64,000 nucleotides of DNA, taken from contig NZ_CP016170.1 in the NCBI RefSeq assembly GCF_001676705.1, forward strand, positions 2,728,001 through 2,792,000. The letters run 5' to 3'. This DNA is from Bordetella bronchialis (GTDB lineage: Bacteria; Pseudomonadota; Gammaproteobacteria; Burkholderiales; Burkholderiaceae_B). The translations under genes and the position numbers were made by a program. A model generated the notes under the pieces. The model was not told the origin of the DNA. It saw nothing but the letters and a program-made list of their open reading frames with translations, and did no database searches. Below are positions 35,917 through 44,237 of this stretch, piece by piece. Numbering within the stretch: the stretch's first letter is position 1; every line of letters starts with the position of its first letter.

Positions 35917-37404
35917 TCATGCGGGTGCGGCGCGCAGGCGCGCGGCCAGGGCGCTGCGGTCTACCTTGCCCACGGCGTTCTCCGGCAGGGCGTCGACGGC
36001 GATGATGCGTTCCGGCACGTAGATGCGCCCCAGCACGCGCAGCATTTCACCGCGCAGCGCCGCTTCATCGATGGCGCCGCCGCGGCCGACCACGAAGGCC
36101 ACCGGCACCTCTCCCAGATCGGCATGCGGGCCGCCCACCACGGCGCACGCGGCGACGGTGGGCATCGCGGCCAGCGCGCGTTCGATCAGGGAGGGCGAGA
36201 TGTTCTCGCCGCCGCGAATGATCACGTCCTTGATGCGGCCGGTGATGCTGAGATAGCCGTCGGCGTCGAAGCGGCCAAGGTCCCCGGTGCGCAGCACGCC
36301 GCCATGGATGCCGGGATCGGCCGCGCCCAGATAGCCCGTCATCAGGTTGTCTCCGGCGATGCAGATCTCCCCTTCGGCGCCGGGACCGGCCACGCTGCCG
36401 TCCGGCCGCCGCAGGAATACCGTCTGGCCCGGCAGTACCGTTCCCACGGTGCCGATGCGGCGGGCGTGCGGCGGGTTCATCGTGGAGGTGCAGGTGGCTT
36501 CGGACAAGCCATAGGAGACGACCAGCGGGCAGCCCAGGAAATCCTCGATGCGCCGGTGCAGGGCCTCGGTGATGGGCGCCGAGCCGCAGCGGGCGAAGCG
36601 CAGGCGCGCCAGGTCGCCGGGGTCGAAGGAGAGATCCAGCATGCGCGCATACATGGTAGGCACGCCGGTGATGATGGTGGGCCGGTGCCGCGCCATCAGG
36701 CCGGGCATGTCCTCGGCCCGGAAGCGCCCGCCCAGGGCCACGGCGGCGCCGGCATACAAGGGCGCCAATATCTGGTTGTTGATGGCGTTGGTGTGATGCA
36801 GGGGCATCACGTGCAGCAGGCGGTCGTCCTGCCGCAACCGGGTATGCAGGGCCACGCCGCGCGCGTTGCACAGCAGCCCGCGGTGGTTGAGCAGCACGCC
36901 CTTGGGTTGGCCGGTACTGCCGGAGGTGAACAGCAGCAGCGCCGGATCGCCGGGCGCCACGTCCGTGTCCCAGCCGGGCGCGGCGTTCTCGTCGCGGGCG
37001 CTCCAGTCCAGCACGCGTCCTTCGGCCAGCCCGCAGGCGCCGGCGAGCGCGGCATGCGCGGGATCGTGCAGCAGCCAGGACAGGCCGACGGCGTTTACGC
37101 GCCGGCGCGTTTCCTCCGCCGAGATGCGGGGCTCCAGCGGACAGGGGCAGGCGCCGGCCGCCAGCGCCGCCAGCAGCGCGAGGACCTGCGCGGGGGAGCG
37201 CTCCATCGCCAGTCCGATGCAGGCCCCGCGCGGGACGCCGCGCTGGCGCAGCCATCCGGCCAGGGCGCCGACCCGTCGGGACAGTCCGGCGTACGTCAGC
37301 GTGTCTTCATCGTGGACCAGGGCAGGCCGCGCGGCCCACGCGGGATCGCGCCAGCGGTCGCGCAGCGCCGCCGGCAGGCTGGTGTCGTGGTGGTCTGGAT
37401 GCAC
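35917..37404 (-). CDS. Acyl-CoA synthetase / AMP-dependent ligase (ANL superfamily)
   Basis: About 495-residue adenylate-forming enzyme that activates a carboxylic acid to its CoA ester. ANL motifs: the P-loop LLFTSGSTGQPKGV, VSYGLSEATCTS, RTGDLGRFDADGYLSITGR and the C-terminal PENAVGKVDRSAL, with the catalytic Lys in GKVDR. The GTG at 37404 is chosen because AGGAG lies five bases before it; a GTG at 37428 is the alternative. It is next to the CoA-transferase-like subunits in one operon. Confidence 0.9.
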   Translation of the reverse strand: MHPDHHDTSLPAALRDRWRDPAWAARPALVHDEDTLTYAGLSRRVGALAGWLRQRGVPRGACIGLAMERSPAQVLALLAALAAGACPCPLEPRISAEETRRRVNAVGLSWLLHDPAHAALAGACGLAEGRVLDWSARDENAAPGWDTDVAPGDPALLLFTSGSTGQPKGVLLNHRGLLCNARGVALHTRLRQDDRLLHVMPLHHTNAINNQILAPLYAGAAVALGGRFRAEDMPGLMARHRPTIITGVPTMYARMLDLSFDPGDLARLRFARCGSAPITEALHRRIEDFLGCPLVVSYGLSEATCTSTMNPPHARRIGTVGTVLPGQTVFLRRPDGSVAGPGAEGEICIAGDNLMTGYLGAADPGIHGGVLRTGDLGRFDADGYLSITGRIKDVIIRGGENISPSLIERALAAMPTVAACAVVGGPHADLGEVPVAFVVGRGGAIDEAALRGEMLRVLGRIYVPERIIAVDALPENAVGKVDRSALAARLRAAPA

Positions 37405-37442
37405 GGCGGCTCCTTCGGGGGTGGACACGGCCCGCGGCCGTG

Positions 37443-38177
37443 TCAGCGCAGCGTCACGGCCGCGTCGCGTTCGAACTGGCCGTCCGGATCCAGCGCGCGC
37501 AAGGCGGCGCTTTCCCTGGCGGTCGGCGGGGCCGTCGGCGCGGCGCCGGTGGCGTCGAATTCGAAGGCCGTGCGGGCGCGCACTTCGTCCAGGCTGGACT
37601 CCGGATGCCAGGACTGCAGTGCCAGCCGCCCATCGCGCTTGACGAACACCGCGATGGGCGTGACCACGCCGTGAAAGCCGCCCCAGGACGTCATGAAATC
37701 CAGCTTGCGCACGAAGGTGCGGGTGGAGTGCTCGGTACGCCAGGTGCAGGCGCGCCGCGCCGTCGGCAGCATGACGGCGCCGCCGCCGCCGCCGGGCAGG
37801 CGCACCTTGGGCCGGTGCCAGTCGCCGATGCTGGAGTTATTGGCGCAGCCGTTGCCGTCTATCTGCGCCGCGCCCAGGAAGGTCAGGTCCATGCGTCCGC
37901 GCGTGCACAGGTCGTAGAAGTCCTCGTTGGCGAAAATCGAGGCCGAATGCTCCGCCAATACCGGATCGGAACTGGACAAGGGCACATGCGAGGGCCGCGG
38001 GTCCACGCCGCCGGCCACGTTGATATAGACGAAGTCCCAGTCGTAGGCCTGCTTGGCCAGCAGGCAGGCCAGCATGGGGAAGGTGGAATTGACGCCGCTG
38101 AAGGTGATCTCGTCGGGGCGGATGAAGCGCGCCAGGTTGATCGCGATGTAGGAAAAGGCGGACCAGTTTTCACGCAT
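37443..38177 (-). CDS. CoA-transferase-family subunit B (IpdB/GctB-like)
   Basis: 244-residue beta subunit of the family I CoA-transferase fold. LTFLGAAQIDGNGCANNSSI and SIGDWHRPKVRLPGGGGG match the GctB/IpdB group. The segment aligned with the catalytic Glu of glutaconate CoA-transferase (VESGLMD in my recollection of the Acidaminococcus enzyme) reads VAGGVD, with Ala55 in place of Glu. A classic transferase mechanism therefore looks impossible, and hydrolase activity like that of IpdAB is more likely. It overlaps subunit A by eight bases. Confidence 0.85.
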   Translation of the reverse strand: MRENWSAFSYIAINLARFIRPDEITFSGVNSTFPMLACLLAKQAYDWDFVYINVAGGVDPRPSHVPLSSSDPVLAEHSASIFANEDFYDLCTRGRMDLTFLGAAQIDGNGCANNSSIGDWHRPKVRLPGGGGGAVMLPTARRACTWRTEHSTRTFVRKLDFMTSWGGFHGVVTPIAVFVKRDGRLALQSWHPESSLDEVRARTAFEFDATGAAPTAPPTARESAALRALDPDGQFERDAAVTLR

Positions 38178-39003
38178 GGACGGTCTCCCGGATTTCCGGC
38201 GCTTCGGCCATATGGGCATCCAGGCCGCGGCTGGTGTCCATATAGCGTTCCACCGCCGGATAGTCGATGGCATAGTCCGGCCAGCAGGATCCCGGCCACG
38301 CGCCCCGCGGCACCACGGCCAGCGCCTGGACCATGAAATAGGGGACCACCGTCGCCTCCGGTTCGCGCTCGAAGACCGCGCTGTCCACCATGCGCTCGGC
38401 CACGACCAGCACGCTGCCCGCGGCGCGGCTCATGATGCGGTCCCAGTGATAGGTGCCGCGCACGCGCACATTGCCCTTGGCGTCGACTTCGCTGGCGTGT
38501 ATGACGGCGAAGTCGGGGCGGATGGCGGGGATCACCCAGGTCTTGGCGCCGCTGCCGTAGGGGTCGTCCAGGCAGGCCCAGCGGTTGAGCGCGGGCAGGT
38601 CGCTGCCGTGCAGGCCGCCGCAGGGCATGAAAGGCACGCCGTAGGCGGCGGCGCGCAGGCCGGCGGTCAGGCTGGCGCAGGCATGTTCCTCCAGCTCGAC
38701 CTTGCCCTGTTCGACGGCCTTGCGGTAACCCGGCGCCAGCCCGAAGTTGCCCTCCATGGCGACGATGCCGGCGCGTACGCGGCGCAATACGCCCGCGCGG
38801 CACAGGATGTCGACGTCGTAGCCCGGCGACTGCTTGATCAATTCCAGGTCGCGGCGGCCCTGGCGTATGAGTTCGCGCACCAGCGCGAAGGGCCCCCGAT
38901 GTAGGAAGCTGCCGCCCAGGGCGACCGATGCGCCGTCGGGAATCAGCGCCGCCAGTTCCGCCAGGCTGCGCTGTTTGGGGTTTGCATTGAAGCCGGATCC
39001 CAT
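38170..39003 (-). CDS. CoA-transferase-family subunit A (IpdA/GctA-like)
   Basis: 277-residue alpha subunit. The fold-specific segments IPDGASVALGGSFLHRGPFALVRELI, MEGNFGLAPGYRKAVEQGKVE and HASEVDAKGNVRVRGTYHWD are in the order expected for GctA/IpdA proteins. It pairs with the downstream subunit B through an eight-base overlap. Because the B subunit lacks the usual Glu, the pair may open or hydrolyse a CoA-bound ring or diacid rather than move CoA. Confidence 0.86.
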   Translation of the reverse strand: MGSGFNANPKQRSLAELAALIPDGASVALGGSFLHRGPFALVRELIRQGRRDLELIKQSPGYDVDILCRAGVLRRVRAGIVAMEGNFGLAPGYRKAVEQGKVELEEHACASLTAGLRAAAYGVPFMPCGGLHGSDLPALNRWACLDDPYGSGAKTWVIPAIRPDFAVIHASEVDAKGNVRVRGTYHWDRIMSRAAGSVLVVAERMVDSAVFEREPEATVVPYFMVQALAVVPRGAWPGSCWPDYAIDYPAVERYMDTSRGLDAHMAEAPEIRETVHA

Positions 39004-39034
39004 GATGCGTGTCTCCTTGGATATCCTGTCGTTC

Positions 39035-39763
39035 CTACTTGCGCGCCGCCTGCAGATAGGCGCCGATGCGTGCCTTCAGTCCGGGCGCGGCGGCCGAGCG
39101 CACCAGGCGCGCCAGGTCTTCGTCGGCGCCGCGGTCGGCCAGCGTCTCGTACAGCGCCGCGCGGCTGCCCGCCGGCAGCTCCGCGGCGCGCGCCACGGCC
39201 TGGGCGCGCAATTCTTCCCAGCCGTCGCGCCGCGCGATGGCCGTGACGAAGCCGAGCTCCCGCGCATGCTCGGCATCGAAGGTGGCGGCCGTTTCCAGCA
39301 GGGTGCGCGCCGCCTGGCTGCCCACCAGCGATGCGAAATGGCGCGTGCCCAGCACCAGGCCGAACTTCAGCCCCGGCATGCGGAAGGTGGCGTCCTGCTC
39401 CGCATAGCGCAGCCGGCAGGCCGCGAACAGGTCCACGCCCGCGCCGAAGTTGCGGCCATGCGCCAGGGCGACGGTCAGGCAGGGCGACGCGCGCAGCGCC
39501 TGCAAAAGGGTTTCGATGCGCACGAAGCGCAGCAGCAGGTCGCCTTCGGACTGCGTGTCCAGATCGGCGAAGTCGAAGCCCGCGCTGAAGTTCCTGCCTT
39601 CGCCCTCCAGCACGATCACATCGGCATTGCATGCCTGCGCGTGGGCGACGGCGGCGATCAGTTCCTCTACCATGTCCGCCGACAGGGCGTTCATTTTTTC
39701 CGGGCGGTTCAGCCCGATGTGGAAGGCGGCGCCTTCGCGCCGGATCCGTACCGGCCCGCTCAT
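39035..39763 (-). CDS. Enoyl-CoA hydratase/isomerase family protein
   Basis: 242-residue crotonase-fold protein. The oxyanion-hole motifs are present as NFSAGFDFADLD and the GRNFGAGVDLFAACRLRYA helix, but the two Glu residues typical of hydratases are not obvious at the second site (GLKFGLVLG). It may therefore be an isomerase, hydrolase or other crotonase. Its start overlaps the stop of the CaiB gene by four bases. Confidence 0.87.
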   Translation of the reverse strand: MSGPVRIRREGAAFHIGLNRPEKMNALSADMVEELIAAVAHAQACNADVIVLEGEGRNFSAGFDFADLDTQSEGDLLLRFVRIETLLQALRASPCLTVALAHGRNFGAGVDLFAACRLRYAEQDATFRMPGLKFGLVLGTRHFASLVGSQAARTLLETAATFDAEHARELGFVTAIARRDGWEELRAQAVARAAELPAGSRAALYETLADRGADEDLARLVRSAAAPGLKARIGAYLQAARK

Positions 39764-40941
39764 TTGGCGGTCTCCGTGGCGGCGGCGCGCAGGGGGGCGA
39801 GGATTTCGTCGTTGTGCTCGCCCAGCGCGGGGGGCCGCTGGCGGATGGGGGATGCACGGCCGTCGAAACGCACCGGCATGCCAAAGGTGCGGGTCCGCAC
39901 GCCGTTGGGCAATTCCACCGGCTGGACCCAGCCCATGTGCGCGACCTGCGGATCTTCCAGCACCTGGGAATAGGAGTTGATGGGCGCGCAGGGCACGCCG
40001 GCCTGGCGGAATCGCGCCAGCCAGTATTCCGCGTCCTCGCGCAGGAAAATTTCTTCCAGCATGTCGCGCAAGCTATCCTGGTTGCGCGCGCGCAGCGAGG
40101 TATCGGCAAAGCGCGGATCCGCGTAGAGCGCTTCGCGGCCGACCACGGCGCACACGTTTTTCCAAAGCGCATTGTTGCCTGCCGCCATGCCGAAATAGCC
40201 GTCGCGGCAGCGGAATGCCTGGTAGGGCGCATTGCGCGGATGGGCCGATCCCAGCTTGACGGGATCGCGGCCGCTGCCGAAGAACTCCGAGGTCTGCAGC
40301 GCGGCGATGCCCAGCGTGGCGCCCAGCATGGAGACATCGACGTGGGCGCCTTGCCCGGTGGCCTGCACCTGGCGCAGGGCGCTGGCGATGCTGAATGCCG
40401 CATACAGGCCCGCCGAGAAATCCGCCACCGGCACGCCGCACTTCACGGGCGCGCCGCCTTGCTCGCCGGTCACGCTCATGATCCCGCTCATGGCCTGTAT
40501 CGTCAGGTCGAATCCGCCTTCCTGCGCGCGCGGCCCGGATTGGCCATAGGCCGATATCGAGCAGTACAGCAGGCGGGGATTGCGCTCGCGCAAGGCCTGG
40601 TAGCCCAGGCCCAGGCGGTCCATGACGCCGGGCCGGTTGTTCTCGAGCAGCACGTCGGCATCGGCGATCATCGCGCGGGCCAGTTCGATATCCCCCGCGT
40701 CTTTCAGGTTCAGGGTGACCGAGCGCTTGTTGCGGTTCAGCGAGGCGAAGTTCTCGCTGTAGCCCTGGGAGATCGGCGGCCAGCTGCGCAGCGTGTCGCC
40801 GCCTTCCGGGTGTTCGATCTTGATCACGTCCGCGCCCATGTCGGCCAGCAGCATGCCGCAGAAGGGGCCGGCGGCGACGTTGCAGATTTCGATGACCCTG
40901 ATGCCCGACAGCGGCGCAACCATGGAATCCGGCATATCCAT
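39760..40941 (-). CDS. CaiB/BaiF family III CoA-transferase
   Basis: 393-residue class III CoA-transferase. MADMGADVIKIEHPEGGDTLRSW-like segments at residues 28-54 and NRNKRSVTLNLKD fit formyl-CoA transferase/CaiB relatives; the catalytic Asp would lie in the LFGSxHP-equivalent area after the VADFSAGLYA stretch. It moves CoA between two carboxylic acids. First gene of the operon CaiB, crotonase, transferase A/B, ligase. ATGs at 40941 and 40926 are both possible starts. Confidence 0.9.
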   Translation of the reverse strand: MDMPDSMVAPLSGIRVIEICNVAAGPFCGMLLADMGADVIKIEHPEGGDTLRSWPPISQGYSENFASLNRNKRSVTLNLKDAGDIELARAMIADADVLLENNRPGVMDRLGLGYQALRERNPRLLYCSISAYGQSGPRAQEGGFDLTIQAMSGIMSVTGEQGGAPVKCGVPVADFSAGLYAAFSIASALRQVQATGQGAHVDVSMLGATLGIAALQTSEFFGSGRDPVKLGSAHPRNAPYQAFRCRDGYFGMAAGNNALWKNVCAVVGREALYADPRFADTSLRARNQDSLRDMLEEIFLREDAEYWLARFRQAGVPCAPINSYSQVLEDPQVAHMGWVQPVELPNGVRTRTFGMPVRFDGRASPIRQRPPALGEHNDEILAPLRAAATETAK

Positions 40942-40943
40942 AT

Positions 40944-40960
40944 TTCCTAAAATTTGGGAA
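40944..40960. promoter_or_regulatory. Imperfect palindrome upstream of the CaiB operon
   Basis: TTCCTAAAATTTGGGAA, an AT-rich interrupted palindrome, starts three bases before the CaiB ATG and lies in the leader of the minus-strand operon. It resembles IclR or LysR operator half-sites in style. No other copy was noticed in the window. Confidence 0.35.
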
Positions 40961-41110
40961 CTGGTTCACGAATGTTGGAATATGGGCGCAGATTAGCATC
41001 GGCGCCCGCCCGGCGTCTACTGCCGGGACCCCGGGGGTCGCGTCGGGTTCGCGCGGGCCGCGCCGCGGGTCTATCATCCCTGGACCACAACACGGGAAAG
41101 GAGAATCGCC

Positions 41111-42403
41111 ATGTCGTTCACTGCGCTGTGTTTTCGTCGCGCCGCCGCATCGGCACTGCTGGCGCTGGTGGGCCTGGGGGCCGCCGCCCAGGCCGCGCCG
41201 GTCGCCGCGGTCCATGACGCCGCCAAGGCGGAGCAGCAGCCCATGCTGGACACCTTGCGGGAGCTGGTGGGGATCGAATCCGGCAGCCGCGATGTGGAGG
41301 GCGTGGAACAGATCGCCGCGCTGGTCGCCGACAAGCTCAAGGCCTTGGGCGGCTCGGTGCAGGTGATCGCGCCCACCGACGTCTTCCGCATGGGCGATAC
41401 CCCGGAGAAAATCGGCCCCATGGTGCAGGCGGAGTTCAAGGGCAAGGGCAGCAAGAAGATCATGCTGATCGCCCATATGGACACGGTGTACCGCAACGGC
41501 ATGCTGAAGGACCAGCCTTTCCGCGTGGATGGCGACCGCGCCTATGGCCTGGGCATCGCCGACGACAAGCAGGGCGTGGCGCTGGTGATCCATACGGTCG
41601 CGCTGCTGCAAAAGCTGAAGTTCGACGACTTCGGCACCTTGACGGTGCTGTTCAACGGCGACGAGGAAATCAGTTCCCCCGGCGCGCGCAGCACGATTAC
41701 CCGGGTGGCCGCCGACCAGGATGCGGTTTTCTCGTTCGAGGGCGGCGGTTCGCACGGCGATCTGCGGCTGGCGACCAGCGGGATCGGCGCGGCCTATCTG
41801 ACCGTGGAAGGCCGCACGTCGCACGCGGGCTCGCGGCCGGAGGGCGGCGTCAACGCCCTGTACGAACTATCGCACCAGATCCTGCAGCTGGACGATCTGT
41901 CCAAGCCGCAGGAGGGCCTGAAGCTGAATTGGACGGTGGCGCAGGCGGGCACCAACCGCAACGTGATTCCCGGCAATGCCACCGCGCAGGCCGATGCCCG
42001 CGCGCTGCGGGTCGCGGATTTCGACGCGCTGGAGAAGGCGCTGCAGGAGCGCGTCAAGAACAAGCTGCTTCCCGAATCCAAGGTCAGCATGAAGTTCGAG
42101 GTGCGCCGCCCGCCGCTGGAGGCGACGCCGGCTTCGCGGGCGCTGGCCGAGCATGGGAAGGCGATCTACCAGGAGCTGGGTATGCCGATGAACGTGATCG
42201 ACCGCGCGGCCGGCGGCGGCACCGACGCCGCCTTCGCCGCGCTGAAGGCGCGCGGGCCGGTGATCGAAGGCATGGGGGTGAACGGCTTCGGCGCGCATTC
42301 GAACGCGGCCGAATACATCGAGATCAAGACGATCGTGCCGCGGATGTACCTGGCGTCACGGATGATCATGGATATCTGCGATGGGAAGGCGCCGCTGAAG
42401 TAG
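41111..42403 (+). CDS. Secreted M20-family peptidase (glutamate carboxypeptidase-like)
   Basis: 430-residue zinc peptidase with a Sec signal ending AAAQA. The first zinc region is LIAHMDTVYR, and the catalytic acid DDKQG and metal-bridging NGDEEISSPGA follow. A dimerisation domain begins near TSHAGSRPEGGVNAL, and the last ligand region is GFGAHSNAAEYIEI. The pattern matches carboxypeptidase G2, which removes C-terminal glutamate from folates and peptides. A good ribosome-binding site, AAAGGAG, lies upstream. It seems independent of the neighbouring operons. Confidence 0.92.
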   Translation: MSFTALCFRRAAASALLALVGLGAAAQAAPVAAVHDAAKAEQQPMLDTLRELVGIESGSRDVEGVEQIAALVADKLKALGGSVQVIAPTDVFRMGDTPEKIGPMVQAEFKGKGSKKIMLIAHMDTVYRNGMLKDQPFRVDGDRAYGLGIADDKQGVALVIHTVALLQKLKFDDFGTLTVLFNGDEEISSPGARSTITRVAADQDAVFSFEGGGSHGDLRLATSGIGAAYLTVEGRTSHAGSRPEGGVNALYELSHQILQLDDLSKPQEGLKLNWTVAQAGTNRNVIPGNATAQADARALRVADFDALEKALQERVKNKLLPESKVSMKFEVRRPPLEATPASRALAEHGKAIYQELGMPMNVIDRAAGGGTDAAFAALKARGPVIEGMGVNGFGAHSNAAEYIEIKTIVPRMYLASRMIMDICDGKAPLK

Positions 42404-42473
42404 CACGCCGTGTGGCGGGGGCCGCGCTCCAGGGGCGGGGCAGGGGGCCTGGCCGGGGGCCGATCGTGTAATA

Positions 42474-42487
42474 TTCAGTGTACTAAC
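42474..42487. promoter_or_regulatory. PicR operator, single copy upstream of picR
   Basis: TTCAGTGTACTAAC, a slightly degenerate copy of the palindrome found before the other pic operons, sits 33 bases upstream of the picR start. It suggests autoregulation. Confidence 0.65.
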
Positions 42488-42519
42488 AACTTTTTGCGGC
42501 CACCTCGCAGTCCTTACCC

Positions 42520-43062
42520 ATGGCAGACGCGGATATCCAGACCAAGGCAACAAGACGGCGACGCATCCCGGCAACGTCGGGGCCGGACGATACCGTATTC
42601 GCGCCGGCCAAGCAGGTGCTCTGGGCGCGGCCGGGGTATCTGGTGCGGCGGCTGAACCAGATCCATTACGCGATGTTCTTCGAGGAATGCAAGACGCAGA
42701 ACATCACGCCGGTACAGTACGGGGTACTGACGGCGCTATCGCTCAGCCCTTGGATGGACCAGACGGCGATCGGAATGGAACTGGGCCTGGATAGGACGAC
42801 CACCGCGGACGTCATCAAGCGGCTGCAGGAAAGGGGGCTGGTGCAGCGGCGGGTCAATCCCAACGACAAGCGCTCGCGCCAGGCCGTCATCACCGAAGAA
42901 GGCATGCGGATCATGGGGTTGCTGCAGGCGGGGATGGCGCGGGCCCAGCAGCGGCTGCTCGAGCCTTTATCGCCTCGGAATCAGCAGATCTTCATGAAGC
43001 TGTTGTCTACGTTGGTGGAGGCCAATAATCAATACGGGCGGGCGCAGTTACGGGCTTTCTAG
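42520..43062 (+). CDS. picR: MarR-family regulator of the picolinate cluster
   Basis: 180-residue MarR regulator with a winged helix in about residues 50-115: DQTAIGMELGLDRTTTADVIKRL is the recognition helix region and VNPNDKRSRQAVITEEG the wing. It resembles NicR/BpsR-type regulators of pyridine-carboxylate degradation. It precedes, at a distance, the decarboxylase operon, and the same 14-bp palindrome lies before it and before every pic operon, so it is very likely the cluster repressor, released by a pathway acid. No strong Shine-Dalgarno is visible. It is separated from picC by a 1-kb repeat island. Confidence 0.88.
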   Translation: MADADIQTKATRRRRIPATSGPDDTVFAPAKQVLWARPGYLVRRLNQIHYAMFFEECKTQNITPVQYGVLTALSLSPWMDQTAIGMELGLDRTTTADVIKRLQERGLVQRRVNPNDKRSRQAVITEEGMRIMGLLQAGMARAQQRLLEPLSPRNQQIFMKLLSTLVEANNQYGRAQLRAF

Positions 43063-43120
43063 GCGGCCGGGTTGTTCGTTGTTGGTTGCTGGTGGGTGCG
43101 GGGTGGCGTGCTGGGGCCGT

Positions 43121-43315
43121 CCGGCGGGGTGGTCACCTGCCGGGGCCAGCCTGATCGGCCGGTCCGGCCCCCGGGGGCCGGACACCGCTGCGCTAATCTC
43201 GTCCGGCGGGCGTTTTTTGTGCGCTTTCTTCTCCATGGCGTCCGCGCCACGCCTCCCTTCGATTCCGCTCGCTCGTCCTCAACAGGCTGGCCCCGGCAGG
43301 TGACCACCCCGCCGG
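43121..43315 (+). repeat. 195-bp element with 33-bp perfect terminal inverted repeats (left copy)
   Basis: Bounded by 33-bp perfect inverted repeats (43121-43153 and 43283-43315, both reading inward from CCGGCGGGGTGGTCACCTG). The centre includes a 22-bp perfect palindrome at 43162-43183 built on CCCCCGGGGG. It looks like a miniature, non-autonomous transposable element or a REP-type element. It is too short to encode a transposase. Confidence 0.75.
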
Positions 43316-43569
43316 ACTCCGGTGTCTCTCATTCACGGGTGCTGGGACGGCTTGCGTTCTTTTGCTTCGTCGGCGGCCTCTGGGGTGGGGGGAGAATCTT
43401 GGCGTGCCCGTCGTTTTCCGGCCGCCCAGCGCGGCCGGAAAACGACCTACGCGTTTGCGTTCATTGTGGGGGTGCTGGCATGCCTGGGCTGGGGTTCGGA
43501 GTGGAAGCCGTGCCTCTGCCACGAGGCTTTCGCAGAGGCGGCTTGGCCACAGTTGCGAGGCCCGGTCAC

Positions 43570-43648
43570 AAGCCGAGGCTCGTACGTGGCAAGCCGAGCT
43601 CGTACGTGGCAAGCCGAGCTCGTACGTGGCAAGCCGAGCTCGTACGTG
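43570..43648. repeat. 20-bp tandem repeat, about four copies
   Basis: Units of AAGCCGAGCTCGTACGTGGC run from 43570; the first unit has one additional G and the last is cut short after CGTACGTG. Each unit contains two small palindromes, GAGCTC and CGTACG. There are no spacers, so it is not a CRISPR array. It lies in the centre of the inverted-repeat island. Confidence 0.85.
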
Positions 43649-43773
43649 AAGCGCGGCCGCGCTGGGCGGCCGGGCTTCACAAGCCCTGTACGATCTTCCA
43701 GCTCCAGGAACCACGTCCACGAAGCGCAAGAACCCCGCTCGCCCCGGCGGTCTTGAGTGAGAGACACCGGAGT

Positions 43774-43968
43774 CCGGCGGGGTGGTCGCCTGTCGGGGCC
43801 AGCCTGTTGAGGACGAGCGAGCGGAATCGAAGGGAGGCGTGGCGCGGATGCCATGAAGAAGAACGCAAACGACAAACGCCCGCCGGACGAGATTAGCGCA
43901 GCGGTGTCCGGCCCCCGGGGGCCGGACCGGCCGATCAGGCTGGCCCCGACAGGCGACCACCCCGACGG
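43774..43968 (-). repeat. 195-bp element with 33-bp terminal inverted repeats (right copy, inverted)
   Basis: Inverted second copy of the element at 43121, the same 195-bp length. The terminal repeats match with one mismatch, and the 22-bp central palindrome recurs at 43906-43927. Homology to the left copy continues past both ends, giving arms of 230 bp (43755-43984) about 94% identical by my hand alignment. Confidence 0.75.
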
Positions 43969-44053
43969 ACGGCCCCAGCACGCCAACCAGCAGCGACACC
44001 CACCGACACCCCAACCCCCACCGACACCCCAATACCCAGGATTTCCCTAATTT

Positions 44054-44087
44054 GTCAGTACGCTGACTATAAAGTCAGTATACTGAC
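44054..44087. promoter_or_regulatory. Paired PicR operators upstream of picC
   Basis: GTCAGTACGCTGAC (44054-44067) and GTCAGTATACTGAC (44074-44087) lie 20 bases apart start to start. The spacer together with the edge of the first site forms TATAAA, a good -10 candidate, so bound repressor would cover the promoter. Confidence 0.8.
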
Positions 44088-44171
44088 ATACAACCCGCCA
44101 AAAGAGCGACCGAAGGCCCCCGAAACTTCCGCCCAGGCTCGCCACGCACAGGGCAAAAATCCAGATCCATA

Positions 44172-44185
44172 CTCAGTATGCTGAG
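44172..44185. promoter_or_regulatory. Third PicR operator in the picC leader
   Basis: CTCAGTATGCTGAG, a perfect palindrome apart from the central bases, lies 53 bases before the picC start and about 100 bases behind the paired operators. It could act as a transcription roadblock or allow looping. Confidence 0.65.
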
Positions 44186-44237
44186 AAATAGGTCGGAACA
44201 TCCCGACCCGGCAAATCGAACCAAGAGGAGCACAGGC

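Larger units (their letters stand above)
43063..44053. other. Gene-free region holding a large inverted-repeat island
   Basis: No convincing gene is present. Long frames are open on both strands, but only because the DNA is GC-rich and palindromic; they lack a recognisable fold. The region contains two 230-bp inverted arms (43105-43334 and 43755-43984), a strong hairpin at 43410-43446 (GTCGTTTTCCGGCCGC facing its complement) and a 20-bp tandem repeat at 43570-43648. It physically separates picR from the picC operon. Confidence 0.8.

Noticed and set aside
43570..43648. Possible CRISPR array
   Set aside because: Repeats are contiguous without spacers and no cas genes are present.
43072..44032. 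Overlapping 270-280-codon open frames on both strands in the repeat island
   Set aside because: The frames simply traverse inverted repeats and tandem repeats; no domain, weak starts, and both strands encode near mirror versions of the same low-complexity text.
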